DNA of 64,000 bases from Pseudomonas sp. P5_109 (GCF_034009455.1 NZ_CP125380.1:3113501-3177500), one strand, 5' to 3'; numbered from the stretch's first letter, positions 17,860-26,996 are shown. Translations and numbers: made by a program. The notes: generated by a model from the sequence alone, not told the origin.

Positions 17860-18942
17860 TCAGAACGCAAGTTGCTCCGTGTACTGCACCGCCGCGTTCT
17901 CCAGCCTGAGCAGAAACGCCTTGCGCGGCTGGCCTCCAGCGTAGCCGGTCAACGAGCCGTCGGCGCCGATCACCCGGTGGCAGGGCACGACAATCGATAA
18001 GCGGTTATGCCCGTTGGCCAGGCCTACTGCTCGGCTGGCGCCGGGCTTGCCCAGGATCGCCGCGATGGCGCCGTAGGTGGTGGTCCGGCCGTAGGGGATC
18101 TTCGCCAGTTCGGCCCAGACCCGGCGCGAGAACTCGCTGCCGGGCATGTGCAAGGCCACGCTGAACTCGGTGAGCGTGCCGGCGAAATAGGCGGACAATT
18201 GCGCTTCGATCTGCTGCAAATGCAGGTTGTGCCCCGGTGCCACGGCATAACCGAAACGGCTTTGCAGTGCTTCAACTTCCGGGCTCAGCGATGCCTGGTC
18301 GAGAAACTCGAGCAGCACCAGCCCACGGCGTTCGGCCATGGCGATCATCGGCCCTAGCGGCGTGGTCAGGCGGGTGAACAGCAGTGGCTCGCTGTTGGCG
18401 GCGCGGCCCGGGGTGATGTGAAACGACTTCTGAAAGGCATCGCGGAAACCGCTCAGGGACTCGTAGCCGGAATCGAACGCAACGCCGTCGATGGAGTCGC
18501 CCTGTTTGATCCCGCCCAATGCCATGCCCAAGCGTCGGGCGCGCAGCCACGCATGGAAGGTCATGCCGAAGTGCTGCTTGAACCAACGCCGCAGTTTCAG
18601 CGGTTCGATGCCTGCGGCCAGTAAGTGGGCGTCGGTCCAGCGCTGCTCCGGGTCGGCATCTACCGACTTGAACAATGACTGCACCCAGTCCGGCGCGCTG
18701 GCGGCATTGTCCAGCGGTTTGCAGCGCAGGCAGGCGCGGTAGCCCGCCGCCAGGCACTCTTGGGCGTTGGCAAAGAACTCGACGTTCGCAGGCTTCGGGC
18801 TGCGGGCGGTGCAACCGGGGCGGCAGAAGATGCCTGTGGTCTTGACCGCCGTAAAGAACACGCCCTCGTAGGAGGTGTCTCGTTCGAGCATGGCGCGAAC
18901 CATCTCGGTGCGGGGCGGGAGCAGCGTTTTTTGTAGGTTCAT
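17860..18942 (-). CDS. ada: Bifunctional methylphosphotriester / O6-methylguanine-DNA methyltransferase and activator
   Basis: Repairs methylated DNA and, once self-methylated, activates the adaptive response. Order of domains: zinc methyl-acceptor domain with C40, C44, C71 and C74 (GIFCRPGC and RACLRCKP); an AraC-type helix-turn-helix (about 90-190); and the O6-methylguanine methyltransferase domain with the acceptor Cys321 in PCHRVIG. With the ATG at 18942 the protein has 360 residues and Cys321 has the same number as in E. coli Ada. A GTG 36 bases upstream is a possible but less likely start. It heads the operon with the PEP-mutase-like and alkA-like genes. Confidence 0.93.
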   Translation of the reverse strand: MNLQKTLLPPRTEMVRAMLERDTSYEGVFFTAVKTTGIFCRPGCTARSPKPANVEFFANAQECLAAGYRACLRCKPLDNAASAPDWVQSLFKSVDADPEQRWTDAHLLAAGIEPLKLRRWFKQHFGMTFHAWLRARRLGMALGGIKQGDSIDGVAFDSGYESLSGFRDAFQKSFHITPGRAANSEPLLFTRLTTPLGPMIAMAERRGLVLLEFLDQASLSPEVEALQSRFGYAVAPGHNLHLQQIEAQLSAYFAGTLTEFSVALHMPGSEFSRRVWAELAKIPYGRTTTYGAIAAILGKPGASRAVGLANGHNRLSIVVPCHRVIGADGSLTGYAGGQPRKAFLLRLENAAVQYTEQLAF

Positions 18943-19023
18943 GGGCGCAGCATAGATCGCGTCATGGGTGGTCTCCACCGGAAAATCGACAGTGAATTCC
19001 CGAGCGAAAAAGAGGGCTTATTC

Positions 19024-19112
19024 TGTGGGAGCGGGCTTGCTCGCGAAGGCGTCGTGTCATTCAACATTGAGGTGCCTGACACTCCGCTTTCGCGAGTAAG
19101 CCCGCTCCCACA
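19024..19112. repeat. REP doublet, TGTGGGAGCGGGC type
   Basis: TGTGGGAGCGGGCTTGCTCGCGAA at the left and its near-perfect inverted copy (TTCGCGAGTAAGCCCGCTCCCACA) at the right, about 40 bp apart. It lies ahead of ada and past the end of the LysE gene. Confidence 0.88.
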
Positions 19113-19131
19113 TGCGTTAAAAGCCAATCCT

Positions 19132-19752
19132 TCAGGCGCGTCTGGCCATCAGAAGTACCGAAGCCGCCGCCGACAGCAACCCGGCGCAGCAGCGGTTGAA
19201 TATCCGCTTGCCCGACGGCCTGGCGAACCAGCGACGCATGTGCAGGCCCATGTAAGCGTAAGCGCCGATGGCAATCCATTCCAGCACCAGGAAAAGCGCG
19301 CCAAGCACCACGAACTGCGGCGCAATGGCGTGGGTCGAGTCGACGAATTGCGGCAGGAACGCGGTGAAGATCAGGATCGCCTTGGGGTTGCCGGCCGCCA
19401 CCAGGAACTCCTGTCGGGCCAGTGCCAGCGTGCCAACGGGCGCGGTGCTGACCACGTTTTCGACGCCAGGATCGGCGCGCCACAATTGCCAGGCGAGGTA
19501 GAACAGGTACGCCGCGCCGAGGATCTTGATGGCGTAGAACAGCAGCTCGGAGGTCTGCAACACCACCGCCAGCCCCGCCGAGGCCAGGGCAATCATCCCG
19601 GCGAACGCCAGCAACCGGCCGATGCCGGCCACGCACGCGGTGCGGTAGCCATAGCGGGTCGAATTGCTGACCGACAGCAGGTTGTTGGGGCCGGGTGCCA
19701 TGTTGAGGGCAAAGCAGGCCGGCAGAAACAGGGAGAGGGTGGCGAGGTCCAT
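19132..19752 (-). CDS. LysE/RhtB-family amino-acid exporter
   Basis: Inner-membrane exporter of 206 residues with six hydrophobic helices. The family signature is near the N-terminus: ALNMAPGPNNLLSVSNSTRYG. The middle segment GNPKAILIFTAFLPQFVD is typical of the RhtB branch (homoserine/threonine-type export). ATG at 19752 follows AGGAG. It is followed, with no gap for another gene, by a REP doublet. No local regulator clearly belongs to it. The exported metabolite is unknown. Confidence 0.88.
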   Translation of the reverse strand: MDLATLSLFLPACFALNMAPGPNNLLSVSNSTRYGYRTACVAGIGRLLAFAGMIALASAGLAVVLQTSELLFYAIKILGAAYLFYLAWQLWRADPGVENVVSTAPVGTLALARQEFLVAAGNPKAILIFTAFLPQFVDSTHAIAPQFVVLGALFLVLEWIAIGAYAYMGLHMRRWFARPSGKRIFNRCCAGLLSAAASVLLMARRA

Positions 19753-19843
19753 GGTGGGCTCCTGAAGCAAGAGCGCTATTTCTATCACAGCTCGCGGGTG
19801 GCCAGACCCATACAGTCATGGGCCTAAACCACCGTACCAGGGA

Positions 19844-20755
19844 TTACTTGGCGAATTTTTTCGCCCCGGCGACGCAGAGGATCACGGCGACGGTGACCCC
19901 CAGCATGCCGATGCTGACGTGTTCATGCAGCAGGGTGGCAGCCAGGGTCAGCCCGAAGAACGGCTGAAGCAGCTGCAATTGCCCAACGGCGGCGATGCCT
20001 CCTTGGGCCAGCCCGCGGTACCAGAACACGAAGCCAATCAGCATGCTGAACAGCGAGACGTAAGCCAGGCTGAACCAGGCCGGCATGCTGATGCCGCTGA
20101 ACGAAACCGGCATGCGCATCCAGCTGAGCACCGCTACCACCGGTAGCGACAATACCAGTGCCCAGCAAATCACTTGCCAGCCACCGAGGGTGCGCGACAG
20201 CTTCGCGCCTTCGGCATAACCCAGGCCGCAGGCGAGGATGGCCAGCAGCATCAGGATGTCGCCCTGCGGGGAGGCGGTCAGCCCTTGGGACAGGGCAAAC
20301 CCGACCACCAGCAGGCTGCCCAGCACCGAGAAAATCCAGAACGCCGCCCGTGGCCGCTCGCCGCCGCGCAGCACGCCGAACACCGCCGTCGCCAGGGGCA
20401 ACAGGCCGACGAAGACGATGGAGTGCGCGGACGTCACGTATTGCAGTGCCAGTGCCGTCAGCAGAGGGAAACCGATGACTACGCCGAGGGCGACGATGGA
20501 CAGCGGTATCAGGTGCTGGCGCGCCGGGCGTTTTTCCTTGAACAGCCACAGCAGGCACAGCGCCAGGACGGCAGCGATGGTCGCGCGCGCAACCGTCAGG
20601 AACACCGGATCAAACTCCAGCACCGCCACCCGTGTCGCTGGCAGCGAGCCGCTGAAAATCACTACGCCGATCAGGCCGTTGATCCAGCCGCTGGTGCTGT
20701 TTTCCAGCGTCCGGTGTTGCAGGTTCGAAGTCCGTTCCATTTGGCTCACGCTCAT
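19844..20755 (-). CDS. EamA/DMT-family membrane transporter
   Basis: A 303-residue inner-membrane protein with ten predicted helices formed by two EamA repeats (first about residues 25-150, second about 165-300). Members export amino acids and other metabolites. Two ATG codons are possible (20755 and 20740); neither has a clear ribosome site. It is divergent from a MocR-type regulator 74 bases away, a common pairing in which the regulator controls the transporter. The substrate is unknown; a link with amino acids or pyridoxal-related compounds is only an inference from the regulator type. Confidence 0.87.
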   Translation of the reverse strand: MSVSQMERTSNLQHRTLENSTSGWINGLIGVVIFSGSLPATRVAVLEFDPVFLTVARATIAAVLALCLLWLFKEKRPARQHLIPLSIVALGVVIGFPLLTALALQYVTSAHSIVFVGLLPLATAVFGVLRGGERPRAAFWIFSVLGSLLVVGFALSQGLTASPQGDILMLLAILACGLGYAEGAKLSRTLGGWQVICWALVLSLPVVAVLSWMRMPVSFSGISMPAWFSLAYVSLFSMLIGFVFWYRGLAQGGIAAVGQLQLLQPFFGLTLAATLLHEHVSIGMLGVTVAVILCVAGAKKFAK

Positions 20756-20772
20756 TGTCTGATTGCACGAAA

Positions 20773-20797
20773 CTCATCGTATGAGCGACTATCGATA
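20773..20797. promoter_or_regulatory. Palindromes in the eamA-mocR divergent promoter
   Basis: CTCAT-CGT-ATGAG at 20773-20785 and TATCGATA at 20790-20797 lie in the 74-bp region between the transporter and the MocR gene. They are candidate operator or promoter elements; no direct evidence for binding. Confidence 0.35.
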
Positions 20798-20829
20798 CAA
20801 TCAAAAAATTGTCATGGATACATCTCGAC

Positions 20830-22161
20830 ATGCCACGATCGCGCTATAAAACGCTGGTGGATGCCTTTGCCGCCGACATCCGTTCCGGGCGGTTGCCGCC
20901 CGGCACGCGCCTGCCGACTCACCGGCAACTGGCCACTGAACATGGTCTGGCACTGGTCACCGCCAGCCGGGTGTATGCCGAGCTGGAAGGCATGGGCCTG
21001 GTCAGCGGCGAAACCGGGCGCGGGACCTTTGTCCGGGAAACCTCGCTGCCGCCGGGGCAGGGCATCTCGCAGCACGTGGTGGCGGCGGGGATGCTTGACC
21101 TGAATTTCAACTACCCGTCATTGCCCGGCCAGGCCGATCTGTTGCGCAATGCCTTGCGTCAGTTGGCGTTGTCCGGTGACCTGGAATCGCTCCTGCGTTA
21201 CCAGCCCCACGCTGGGCGCCAGCATGAGCGGGCTGCGGTCGCGCGCCATCTGGTTCAGCGCGGGCTCAACGTGCCGGCCGAACAGGTGTTGATCGTCAGC
21301 GGTGCCCAGCATGGCCTGGCGGTAGCGATGATGACGCTGCTCAAGCCCGGCGATGTGATCGCCGCCGATGCGCTGACCTATCCCGGTTTCAAGACGCTGG
21401 CCGAGACCCTGCATCTGGAAGTCCTGCCCATTCCGGTCACGGACACTGGGCCTGATCTGCCGGCCCTGGAAAAACTCTGCCGCAGCCGATCCGTGCGGGC
21501 CGTGTACTCGATGCCGACCTTGCACAATCCCTTGGGCTGGGTGATGGACACCGATCAGCGCGAGCAACTGGTGGCGATAGCGCGCCGCCACGACCTGACG
21601 ATCATCGAGGACGCCGCCTACGCGTTCCTTGCCGAAAACGTACCGCCGCCATTGGCCGAGATGGCGCCGGAGAGAACGGTGTACGTCTCGGGCCTGTCGA
21701 AAAACGTCGCCACCGGGCTGCGCGTAGGTTTCATCGCCGCGCCCGCGTTATGGATCGCCGCCTTCGAGCGCACCATCATGGCGACCACCTGGAACACCCC
21801 CGGCGTGATGACCGCCATCGCCACGGCCTGGCTCGACGATGGCACCGTCAGCCAGCTGGAGGCGCAAAAGCGTGCGGACGCCCAGGCCAGGCAGGCCCTG
21901 GCCCGAGAGGTCCTCGCGGGGCTCAAGACCATCAGTCACCCTAATTCGTACTTCATCTGGTTGCCGTTGGCGGAAGACGCCCGGGCCGACCAGATCGCCA
22001 TGGCGTTGATGCGCGAGCAGGTCTCGGTGTCGCCGGCCGAGCCCTTTGCGATTTCGGCCCATGTGCCTCACGCGATACGCCTGGCGTTGGGCTCGGTGGA
22101 CATGGACTCGCTGCGCCTGGCCTTGACCAAAGTGAAAAGCGTCGTGGATTACTACTCATAG
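20830..22161 (+). CDS. MocR/PdxR-type regulator (GntR helix-turn-helix fused to an aminotransferase fold)
   Basis: A 443-residue transcription regulator. Residues 1-70 form a GntR winged helix (YKTLVDAFAADIRSGRLPPGTRLPTHRQLA). From about 90 onward it is a fold-type I aminotransferase domain that binds PLP, with the Schiff-base lysine at Lys291 in SGLSKNVATGLRVGF. These proteins sense PLP or amino compounds. ATG at 20830 is preferred over a TTG 21 bases upstream. It is divergent from the EamA exporter and is followed by a LysE exporter in the same direction, so both exporters are candidate targets. Confidence 0.92.
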   Translation: MPRSRYKTLVDAFAADIRSGRLPPGTRLPTHRQLATEHGLALVTASRVYAELEGMGLVSGETGRGTFVRETSLPPGQGISQHVVAAGMLDLNFNYPSLPGQADLLRNALRQLALSGDLESLLRYQPHAGRQHERAAVARHLVQRGLNVPAEQVLIVSGAQHGLAVAMMTLLKPGDVIAADALTYPGFKTLAETLHLEVLPIPVTDTGPDLPALEKLCRSRSVRAVYSMPTLHNPLGWVMDTDQREQLVAIARRHDLTIIEDAAYAFLAENVPPPLAEMAPERTVYVSGLSKNVATGLRVGFIAAPALWIAAFERTIMATTWNTPGVMTAIATAWLDDGTVSQLEAQKRADAQARQALAREVLAGLKTISHPNSYFIWLPLAEDARADQIAMALMREQVSVSPAEPFAISAHVPHAIRLALGSVDMDSLRLALTKVKSVVDYYS

Positions 22162-22247
22162 CGAGACAGGGGCGTTTTGTTCAATACGCGAACCGGTTGG
22201 CTCATTACCTTGAGGGCCTTGTTCAACTCGATGGAAGAAGGTGTGCA

Positions 22248-22835
22248 ATGAGTCTGATGATATCCATGGCGGCGTTTGCGCTGGTCGCGTCCATCACGCC
22301 GGGGCCGGTGAATATCGTGGCGTTGAGTTCTGGCGCGCGCTTTGGCTTCCGGGCCAGCCAGCGTCACGTGGCCGGGGCCACGCTGGGGTTTGTCTTGCTG
22401 CTGGTGCTGATGGGATTGGGCCTGCATGAGCTGCTGCAGCGCTGGCCGGCACTGACACAGGTGGTGCAATGGGCGGGTGTCGCCTTCCTGTTGTACATGG
22501 CGTTCAAGCTGGCGGCTGACAATGGGCAGGTGCAAGCCAATGATTCCGCGCAAGCCCCGTCGATGCTGTATGGCGCGATCATGCAGTGGCTCAACCCGAA
22601 AGCCTGGCTGGCCTGCGTGGCCGGCATGGGCGCGTTTGTCGCCGATGGCGAGGCGCGCCTGGTCTGGCAATTCGCGGCGATTTATCTGGTGATCTGCTAT
22701 GTGTCGGTGGGGTGCTGGGCGTATGCCGGGACGTTTTTGCGTGGGTTCTTGAACAACCCGGCGGGGATGCGGATGTTCAATCGGCTGATGGCGTTGCTGC
22801 TGGTAGTGAGTGCGGTGTATCTGTTGCTTCCGTAG
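22248..22835 (+). CDS. LysE-family exporter
   Basis: A 195-residue inner-membrane exporter with the LysE N-terminal signature ITPGPVNIVALSSGARFGF and six hydrophobic helices. The usual MQWLNPKAWLAC segment is in the middle. ATG at 22248 follows GAAGAAGG. It is 86 bases after the MocR gene and convergent with an AraC-type regulator gene, separated by a REP doublet. AraC-LysE neighbours are common in Pseudomonas, so either regulator may control it. The substrate is unknown. Confidence 0.87.
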   Translation: MSLMISMAAFALVASITPGPVNIVALSSGARFGFRASQRHVAGATLGFVLLLVLMGLGLHELLQRWPALTQVVQWAGVAFLLYMAFKLAADNGQVQANDSAQAPSMLYGAIMQWLNPKAWLACVAGMGAFVADGEARLVWQFAAIYLVICYVSVGCWAYAGTFLRGFLNNPAGMRMFNRLMALLLVVSAVYLLLP

Positions 22836-22854
22836 CCGCAGTCACTGCAGCTTC

Positions 22855-22995
22855 TGTGGCGAGGGGGCTTGTTGTGGCGAGGGGGCTTGCCCCCGTTCGG
22901 CGGCGCAGCCGTCGTAAAACCTGAATGCAAAGTATGCCTGAAAGAACGCCGGGGGCCGCTTCGCAGCCCAACGGGGGCAAGCCCCCTCACCACAA
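22855..22995. repeat. REP doublet, GTGGCGAGGGGG type, with a partial duplication
   Basis: The left arm carries GTGGCGAGGGGGCTTG twice in a row (22856 and 22874), then GCCCCCG. The right inverted copy ends at 22995. The spacer contains CGTCGTAAAACCTGAATGCA, also found in the spacer of the doublet at 49184, so the two are copies of one unit. Confidence 0.85.
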
Positions 22996-23032
22996 ATTCA
23001 ACCAGGCCACAGATTCAGGTAAAGCTTCGGGC

Positions 23033-23866
23033 TCACCCCCGATACTGCCCCGGCGTCGCCGCCAAATGCTGTTTGAATGCTCGTTGAAAATGCGCCTGAT
23101 CGGCGAACCCCGCTTCCAGTGCCACGTCCGCAATCAGCTTGCCGCTGCGCAATTGATCCTGGGCGAACTGGATTCGCCGGTTCACCAGAAATGCGTGGGG
23201 CGTCATGCCGTAATGCTGTTTGAAGGCGCGGATCAGGTAGGACGGTGACAATTGCGCCGCCTCGCAGATGTCTTCGAGCTTGAGAGTTTGCGTGCAGTGG
23301 TCGCGGATGTAATCGGCGGCACGCTCGAGCTTGAAATTCGGTTCGCGCAGCGGTGGCTCGATCGGGTTCAAGCGCTGCTGCAGATCAGTGAAAAACTCCA
23401 CGGCCACGCTGTGTTTGCGCAGCACATCCTGCTGCGGATCGACCAACAGCTCATACAAGCCCGCCAGGCCGGCAAACAGGCTGGCGTCCCGCGTATGGGT
23501 CGCCGAGAACCGGCGAAACGCCGCGTCATCGCTGAACCCGAGTTGATGCTGTAAATCGGTCAACCATGGCGTATCGACGTACAGCATCAGGTACGACCAG
23601 GGTTGGTCTTCGATCGGGTTGCAGGCGTGGACGTCGCCGGGGTTCATCAGCACGACGGTGCCGACGCTGACCTCGAACGCCGACTGCTCATGCAGATAGG
23701 TGCTGCGCCCGGCGGTGATCGCCCCGATGGAAAAGTGCTCGTGGGCGTGCCGGGTGTAGCAGACTTCGCGCCCGTCGGCGATGGCGCGGGCTTCGATGAA
23801 GGGCAGGGCGTCATCGCGCCAGAAGCGCGGGGCCTGGTCGGCGTTCTTGGCAACAGCGTGCTTCAT
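23033..23866 (-). CDS. AraC-family regulator
   Basis: A 277-residue regulator. The N-terminal half is a cupin-type sensing domain (HAHEHFSIGAITAG, then LMNPGDVHACNP). The C-terminal 100 residues hold the two AraC helix-turn-helix motifs (LKLEDICEAAQLSPSYLIRAFKQ and IADVALEAGFADQAHFQRAFKQ), ending in the TPGQYR segment. ATG at 23866 follows GAGGAGTG; a GTG two codons upstream overlaps that ribosome site. It is convergent with the LysE gene, which may be its target. Confidence 0.92.
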   Translation of the reverse strand: MKHAVAKNADQAPRFWRDDALPFIEARAIADGREVCYTRHAHEHFSIGAITAGRSTYLHEQSAFEVSVGTVVLMNPGDVHACNPIEDQPWSYLMLYVDTPWLTDLQHQLGFSDDAAFRRFSATHTRDASLFAGLAGLYELLVDPQQDVLRKHSVAVEFFTDLQQRLNPIEPPLREPNFKLERAADYIRDHCTQTLKLEDICEAAQLSPSYLIRAFKQHYGMTPHAFLVNRRIQFAQDQLRSGKLIADVALEAGFADQAHFQRAFKQHLAATPGQYRG

Positions 23867-23899
23867 GCTCACTCCTCGGCAGGTCAGCGCCCGAGTGTA

Positions 23900-24403
23900 T
23901 TAGCTCTCGCCGTCAAAGGCGCGCTGCAACGTCGCGATATCGAGTTTTTTCATCTGCATCATCGCCTGCATGGCCCGTTGCGATTTTTTCGTGTCGGGGT
24001 CCTTGATCATGTCCATCATGGCGACGGGGACGATCTGCCACGACAGCCCGAACTTGTCCCTGAGCCAGCCGCATTGCTGGGCCTCGGGCGCGCCACCGGC
24101 CGACAGGTTGCCCCAGTAATGGTCGACTTCTTCCTGGCTCAGGCAATTGACCTGGAACGACACCGCCTCACTGAATTTGAACATCGGCCCGCCATTGAGC
24201 CCGGTGAAACTCTGCCCGTCGAGCTCGAAGCTGACGGTCATGACCGAGCCTTCCGGCCGACCATGGAACTCGAAACCGGCGTGGCCGTAATGGGTGATGG
24301 CGGTGATTTTCGAATGATCGAAGATCGAGCAGTAGAATTTCGCCGCCTCTTCGGCCTGATCGTCGAACCACAGGCAGGGTGTGAGTTTTTGTACGCGTTG
24401 CAT
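23900..24403 (-). CDS. VOC-family PhnB-like protein
   Basis: A 167-residue protein of the PhnB/YjdN type (VOC fold, often named 3-demethylubiquinone methyltransferase-like). Typical motifs are LTPCLWFDDQAEEAAKFY, SVMTVSFELDGQSFTGLNGGP, FSEAVSFQVNC and FGLSWQIVP. No enzymatic activity is established for this group. ATG at 24403 follows GAGGAGTG; a 15-nt segment around this ribosome site (CACTCCTCGGCAGGT on the plus strand) is repeated ahead of the neighbouring araC gene. It lies 33 bases upstream of that regulator and may share its transcript. Confidence 0.85.
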   Translation of the reverse strand: MQRVQKLTPCLWFDDQAEEAAKFYCSIFDHSKITAITHYGHAGFEFHGRPEGSVMTVSFELDGQSFTGLNGGPMFKFSEAVSFQVNCLSQEEVDHYWGNLSAGGAPEAQQCGWLRDKFGLSWQIVPVAMMDMIKDPDTKKSQRAMQAMMQMKKLDIATLQRAFDGES

Positions 24404-24506
24404 GGCGGGCACTCCTCGGCAGGTTATGCATGCAGGATTACAGCGTAGCCAGCCTGTGTTCGTTCGGCAGTACCGTAGATCGCCCAAAAGCCGTTGCAAC
24501 CCGCGA

Positions 24507-26996
24507 TCAGAAGTCCCACCGGGTGGTCAGTTGCACGGTGCGCGGTTCGCCGTAAAACCCGGTGCCAAAGTTGCCAAGCCCGGTGTAGTAGGTTTTGTCG
24601 AACAGGTTCTTCACGTTCAACGTCGTGCTCAGGTGCTCGTTGAAGCGATAGCGCGCCATCGCGTCCACCAGGGCGTAGCCCGGCTGGGTGATCGTCGAGG
24701 GCTGGCCGAAGTTCACGCTGTCGGCGGGGTCGGGGCGCAATACGTTGCCGAAGAATTCACTTTGCCAGCTCACGCCTGCGCCGACGGTAAGCCTGTCCCA
24801 CGCCCCAGACAGGCGGTAGGTGCTGAACACCCGCACCACCTGTTCCGGTGCAGTGGTTTGCAGCACCGAACTGTAGACGTAATCACCCTCGGCATCGCGG
24901 GTATGGTTGTAGGTGTAGCCGGCCGACAGGTTCCAGCCGTCGCGCAATTCGCCGGCCAGTTCGATCTCGAAGCCTTTGGTGCTGGCGCCCTGGACGGCCC
25001 GGTACACCGACTCGGTATCGACGCCACTGACATACTCGGCGATGTTGTCCTGTTCGATGCGGTACAGGGCGAACCGGGCGTTCAGGCGCCCGCCGAAGTA
25101 TTCGGCCTTGATGCCCGCTTCATGACTGTTGCCCTGGACCGGGTCGAGCAACTGCCGGTTGGCGTCCTTGCTCATTTGCGGCTGATAGATGCTGGTGTAG
25201 CTGGCGTACACCGAGTAAGTGTCGTCGAGGTCGTAGACAAGTCCGGCATACGGCGTGACCACACCGCTCTGGCGATAGCTGTCGCGCAGGTCGGTGGTCT
25301 GCGGGTCGCTGTAATCCAGGTCGTCGCGGCCGCTGAAATCGCTGACGCGCGCGCCGAGGATCAGCGTCAGGTCATCGATGGGTTTGAGCCGGGCGGCCAG
25401 GTAGGCGCCGGTCTGGCGCTGGACGATGTCGTCGGTGCCGACCCGGGGGATCTCGGGTTTGGCAAACTCGCCGCGCCAGTCGAAGATGCTGCCGTCCACC
25501 GGCGGGTACACCGAGCCGTACACCGGGATGTCCTGGCGCGTGTTCATCGACATGAAACCTGCGATCAATTCGTGTTCGCGACCGGCCAGCGTGAACGGAC
25601 CGCTGAGGTTGACGTCGATGTTGTCCTGAACCTGATCGCCCTTGAACTTTCCCATGTACATGAACATGCCGTTACCGCTGACCGGGTCCGGATTGCCGCC
25701 ACTGGCGGAGGCGAGGAAGGTATCGTGCTGGCGGTGCTTGCGGTCGTAACTGAGCTTGAGCGCCCAGTCGTTGGCCAGTTGCTGTTGCACGGAGGCGAAC
25801 AGCGTCTGGTTGGTGAAATCGCGACGGCTCCAGTCGGTGGCCGGGTTGAAGGAGCGCGAGAAATCGGTGCGCGAGCCGTCGCTGTAGTACATCGGGAAAC
25901 CGGTCCAGCTGGCGCCTCGAGAGCGGGTGTTCTGCTGGTCGATGCCAACGCTGACGAGGGTGTCCGGGGTCAAGTCGGCTTCGACTATGCCGTAGGCGAT
26001 GTCCTTGCTGTTGCGGTAGTGATCCATGTAGGCGCTGCGGTCCTGATAGACGGCCACAAGCCGGCCGCGGACATTTGCGCTGGCGCTCAGCGGCCCGGAA
26101 ATATCGCCTTCGCTGCGATAGTTGTCCCAGGAGCCGACGGTGCCGCTGATCGAGGCCTTGAATGCCGGGGTCGGGCGTTTGCGAATCAGATTGACCGTCG
26201 CCGAGGGGTCACCCGCCCCGGTCATCAGGCCGGTCGCGCCTTTGATGATTTCAACGCGGTCATAGGCTGCCATGTCGGTGCTGGTGGTGCCGTAGTCGTA
26301 GACACCGTCGTAGTCGGTATTGACGCCGTCGTACTGGAAGTTGGTGATCGGCAAGCCGCGACTGGAAAACTCCCAGCGTTCGCTGTCGTAGTTTTGCACG
26401 CTGATACCGGGAGCGCGGCGCAGGGCGTCGACGAGGCTGGTGGCACCCTGGTCGTCCATGAGCTGGCGGGTGATGACCGTGACCGATTGCGGTGTTTCGC
26501 GCAGGGACAGCGGCAGGCCGGTGGCTGAAGACGTCGAGCCGATGGTGTAGGCGTGGGAGTCCTCGCTGATCGCCCCGGGCGCCTGCGCGGAAATACTGGT
26601 CGCCCCCAGTTCCAGTGCGCCTTGTTCGACAGGAACGGCGTGCAACACGTAGCCACTGTTCCCTTGGCGTTGCGCCAGCAGGCCGCTGCCTTGCAGCAGA
26701 CGTTGCAAGGCTTGCTCCCGGTTGTAGACACCGTTCAGGCCAGGGCTGCGTTTGCCGGCAGCGAGGTCATTGTGGCCGGCGAGAAAAATCCCGGCCTGTT
26801 CGGCAAAACTGTTGAGGACGTTCACCAGCGAACCGGCAGCGATTGTGTAGTGGCGCGTCTGGCTGCTGGACCGTTCGTTGTCAGCGAGGGCGGCGGCTTG
26901 AGTTCGTGACACTTCCAGGCCTGGCAAGACAATCGCCAGCACCAGCACCAGCGGGTGCAAGGCAAAGCGGTTGCGAGTAACGGTGGCGCGCGGCAT
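24507..26996 (-). CDS. TonB-dependent siderophore receptor with STN signalling domain
   Basis: Outer-membrane ferric-siderophore transducer of the FpvA/FiuA type, 829 residues. Order: signal peptide (about 1-35), STN secretin/TonB signalling domain (about 45-105, ending GYVLHAVP), plug with RETPQSVTVITRQLMDD and KGATGLMTGAGDPSA, then the barrel ending in TTRWDF. The STN domain contacts the FecR-type anti-sigma encoded just upstream. ATG at 26996 matches the receptor-1 start context (GGAACCCCATG here, GGGATCCCCATG there). It follows fecR by about 100 bases containing the block shared with receptor 1. The siderophore is unknown. Confidence 0.94.
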   Translation of the reverse strand: MPRATVTRNRFALHPLVLVLAIVLPGLEVSRTQAAALADNERSSSQTRHYTIAAGSLVNVLNSFAEQAGIFLAGHNDLAAGKRSPGLNGVYNREQALQRLLQGSGLLAQRQGNSGYVLHAVPVEQGALELGATSISAQAPGAISEDSHAYTIGSTSSATGLPLSLRETPQSVTVITRQLMDDQGATSLVDALRRAPGISVQNYDSERWEFSSRGLPITNFQYDGVNTDYDGVYDYGTTSTDMAAYDRVEIIKGATGLMTGAGDPSATVNLIRKRPTPAFKASISGTVGSWDNYRSEGDISGPLSASANVRGRLVAVYQDRSAYMDHYRNSKDIAYGIVEADLTPDTLVSVGIDQQNTRSRGASWTGFPMYYSDGSRTDFSRSFNPATDWSRRDFTNQTLFASVQQQLANDWALKLSYDRKHRQHDTFLASASGGNPDPVSGNGMFMYMGKFKGDQVQDNIDVNLSGPFTLAGREHELIAGFMSMNTRQDIPVYGSVYPPVDGSIFDWRGEFAKPEIPRVGTDDIVQRQTGAYLAARLKPIDDLTLILGARVSDFSGRDDLDYSDPQTTDLRDSYRQSGVVTPYAGLVYDLDDTYSVYASYTSIYQPQMSKDANRQLLDPVQGNSHEAGIKAEYFGGRLNARFALYRIEQDNIAEYVSGVDTESVYRAVQGASTKGFEIELAGELRDGWNLSAGYTYNHTRDAEGDYVYSSVLQTTAPEQVVRVFSTYRLSGAWDRLTVGAGVSWQSEFFGNVLRPDPADSVNFGQPSTITQPGYALVDAMARYRFNEHLSTTLNVKNLFDKTYYTGLGNFGTGFYGEPRTVQLTTRWDF

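Noticed and set aside
22855..22995. Repeated units suggesting a CRISPR array (also at 49184)
   Set aside because: The copies are inverted pairs with irregular spacing and no uniform spacers; they are REP elements.
23866..24415. A 15-nt repeat (CACTCCTCGGCAGGT) ahead of both the AraC and PhnB-like genes as a regulatory motif
   Set aside because: It covers the ribosome sites (GAGGAGTG) of both genes, so a shared translation signal or local duplication explains it.
24381..26528. A 715-codon plus-strand frame opposite the second TonB receptor (similar ones at 9702-10946 and 40691-42466)
   Set aside because: Mirror frames of strong coding genes; compositionally biased (rich in His, Gln, Val, Arg) and without domains.
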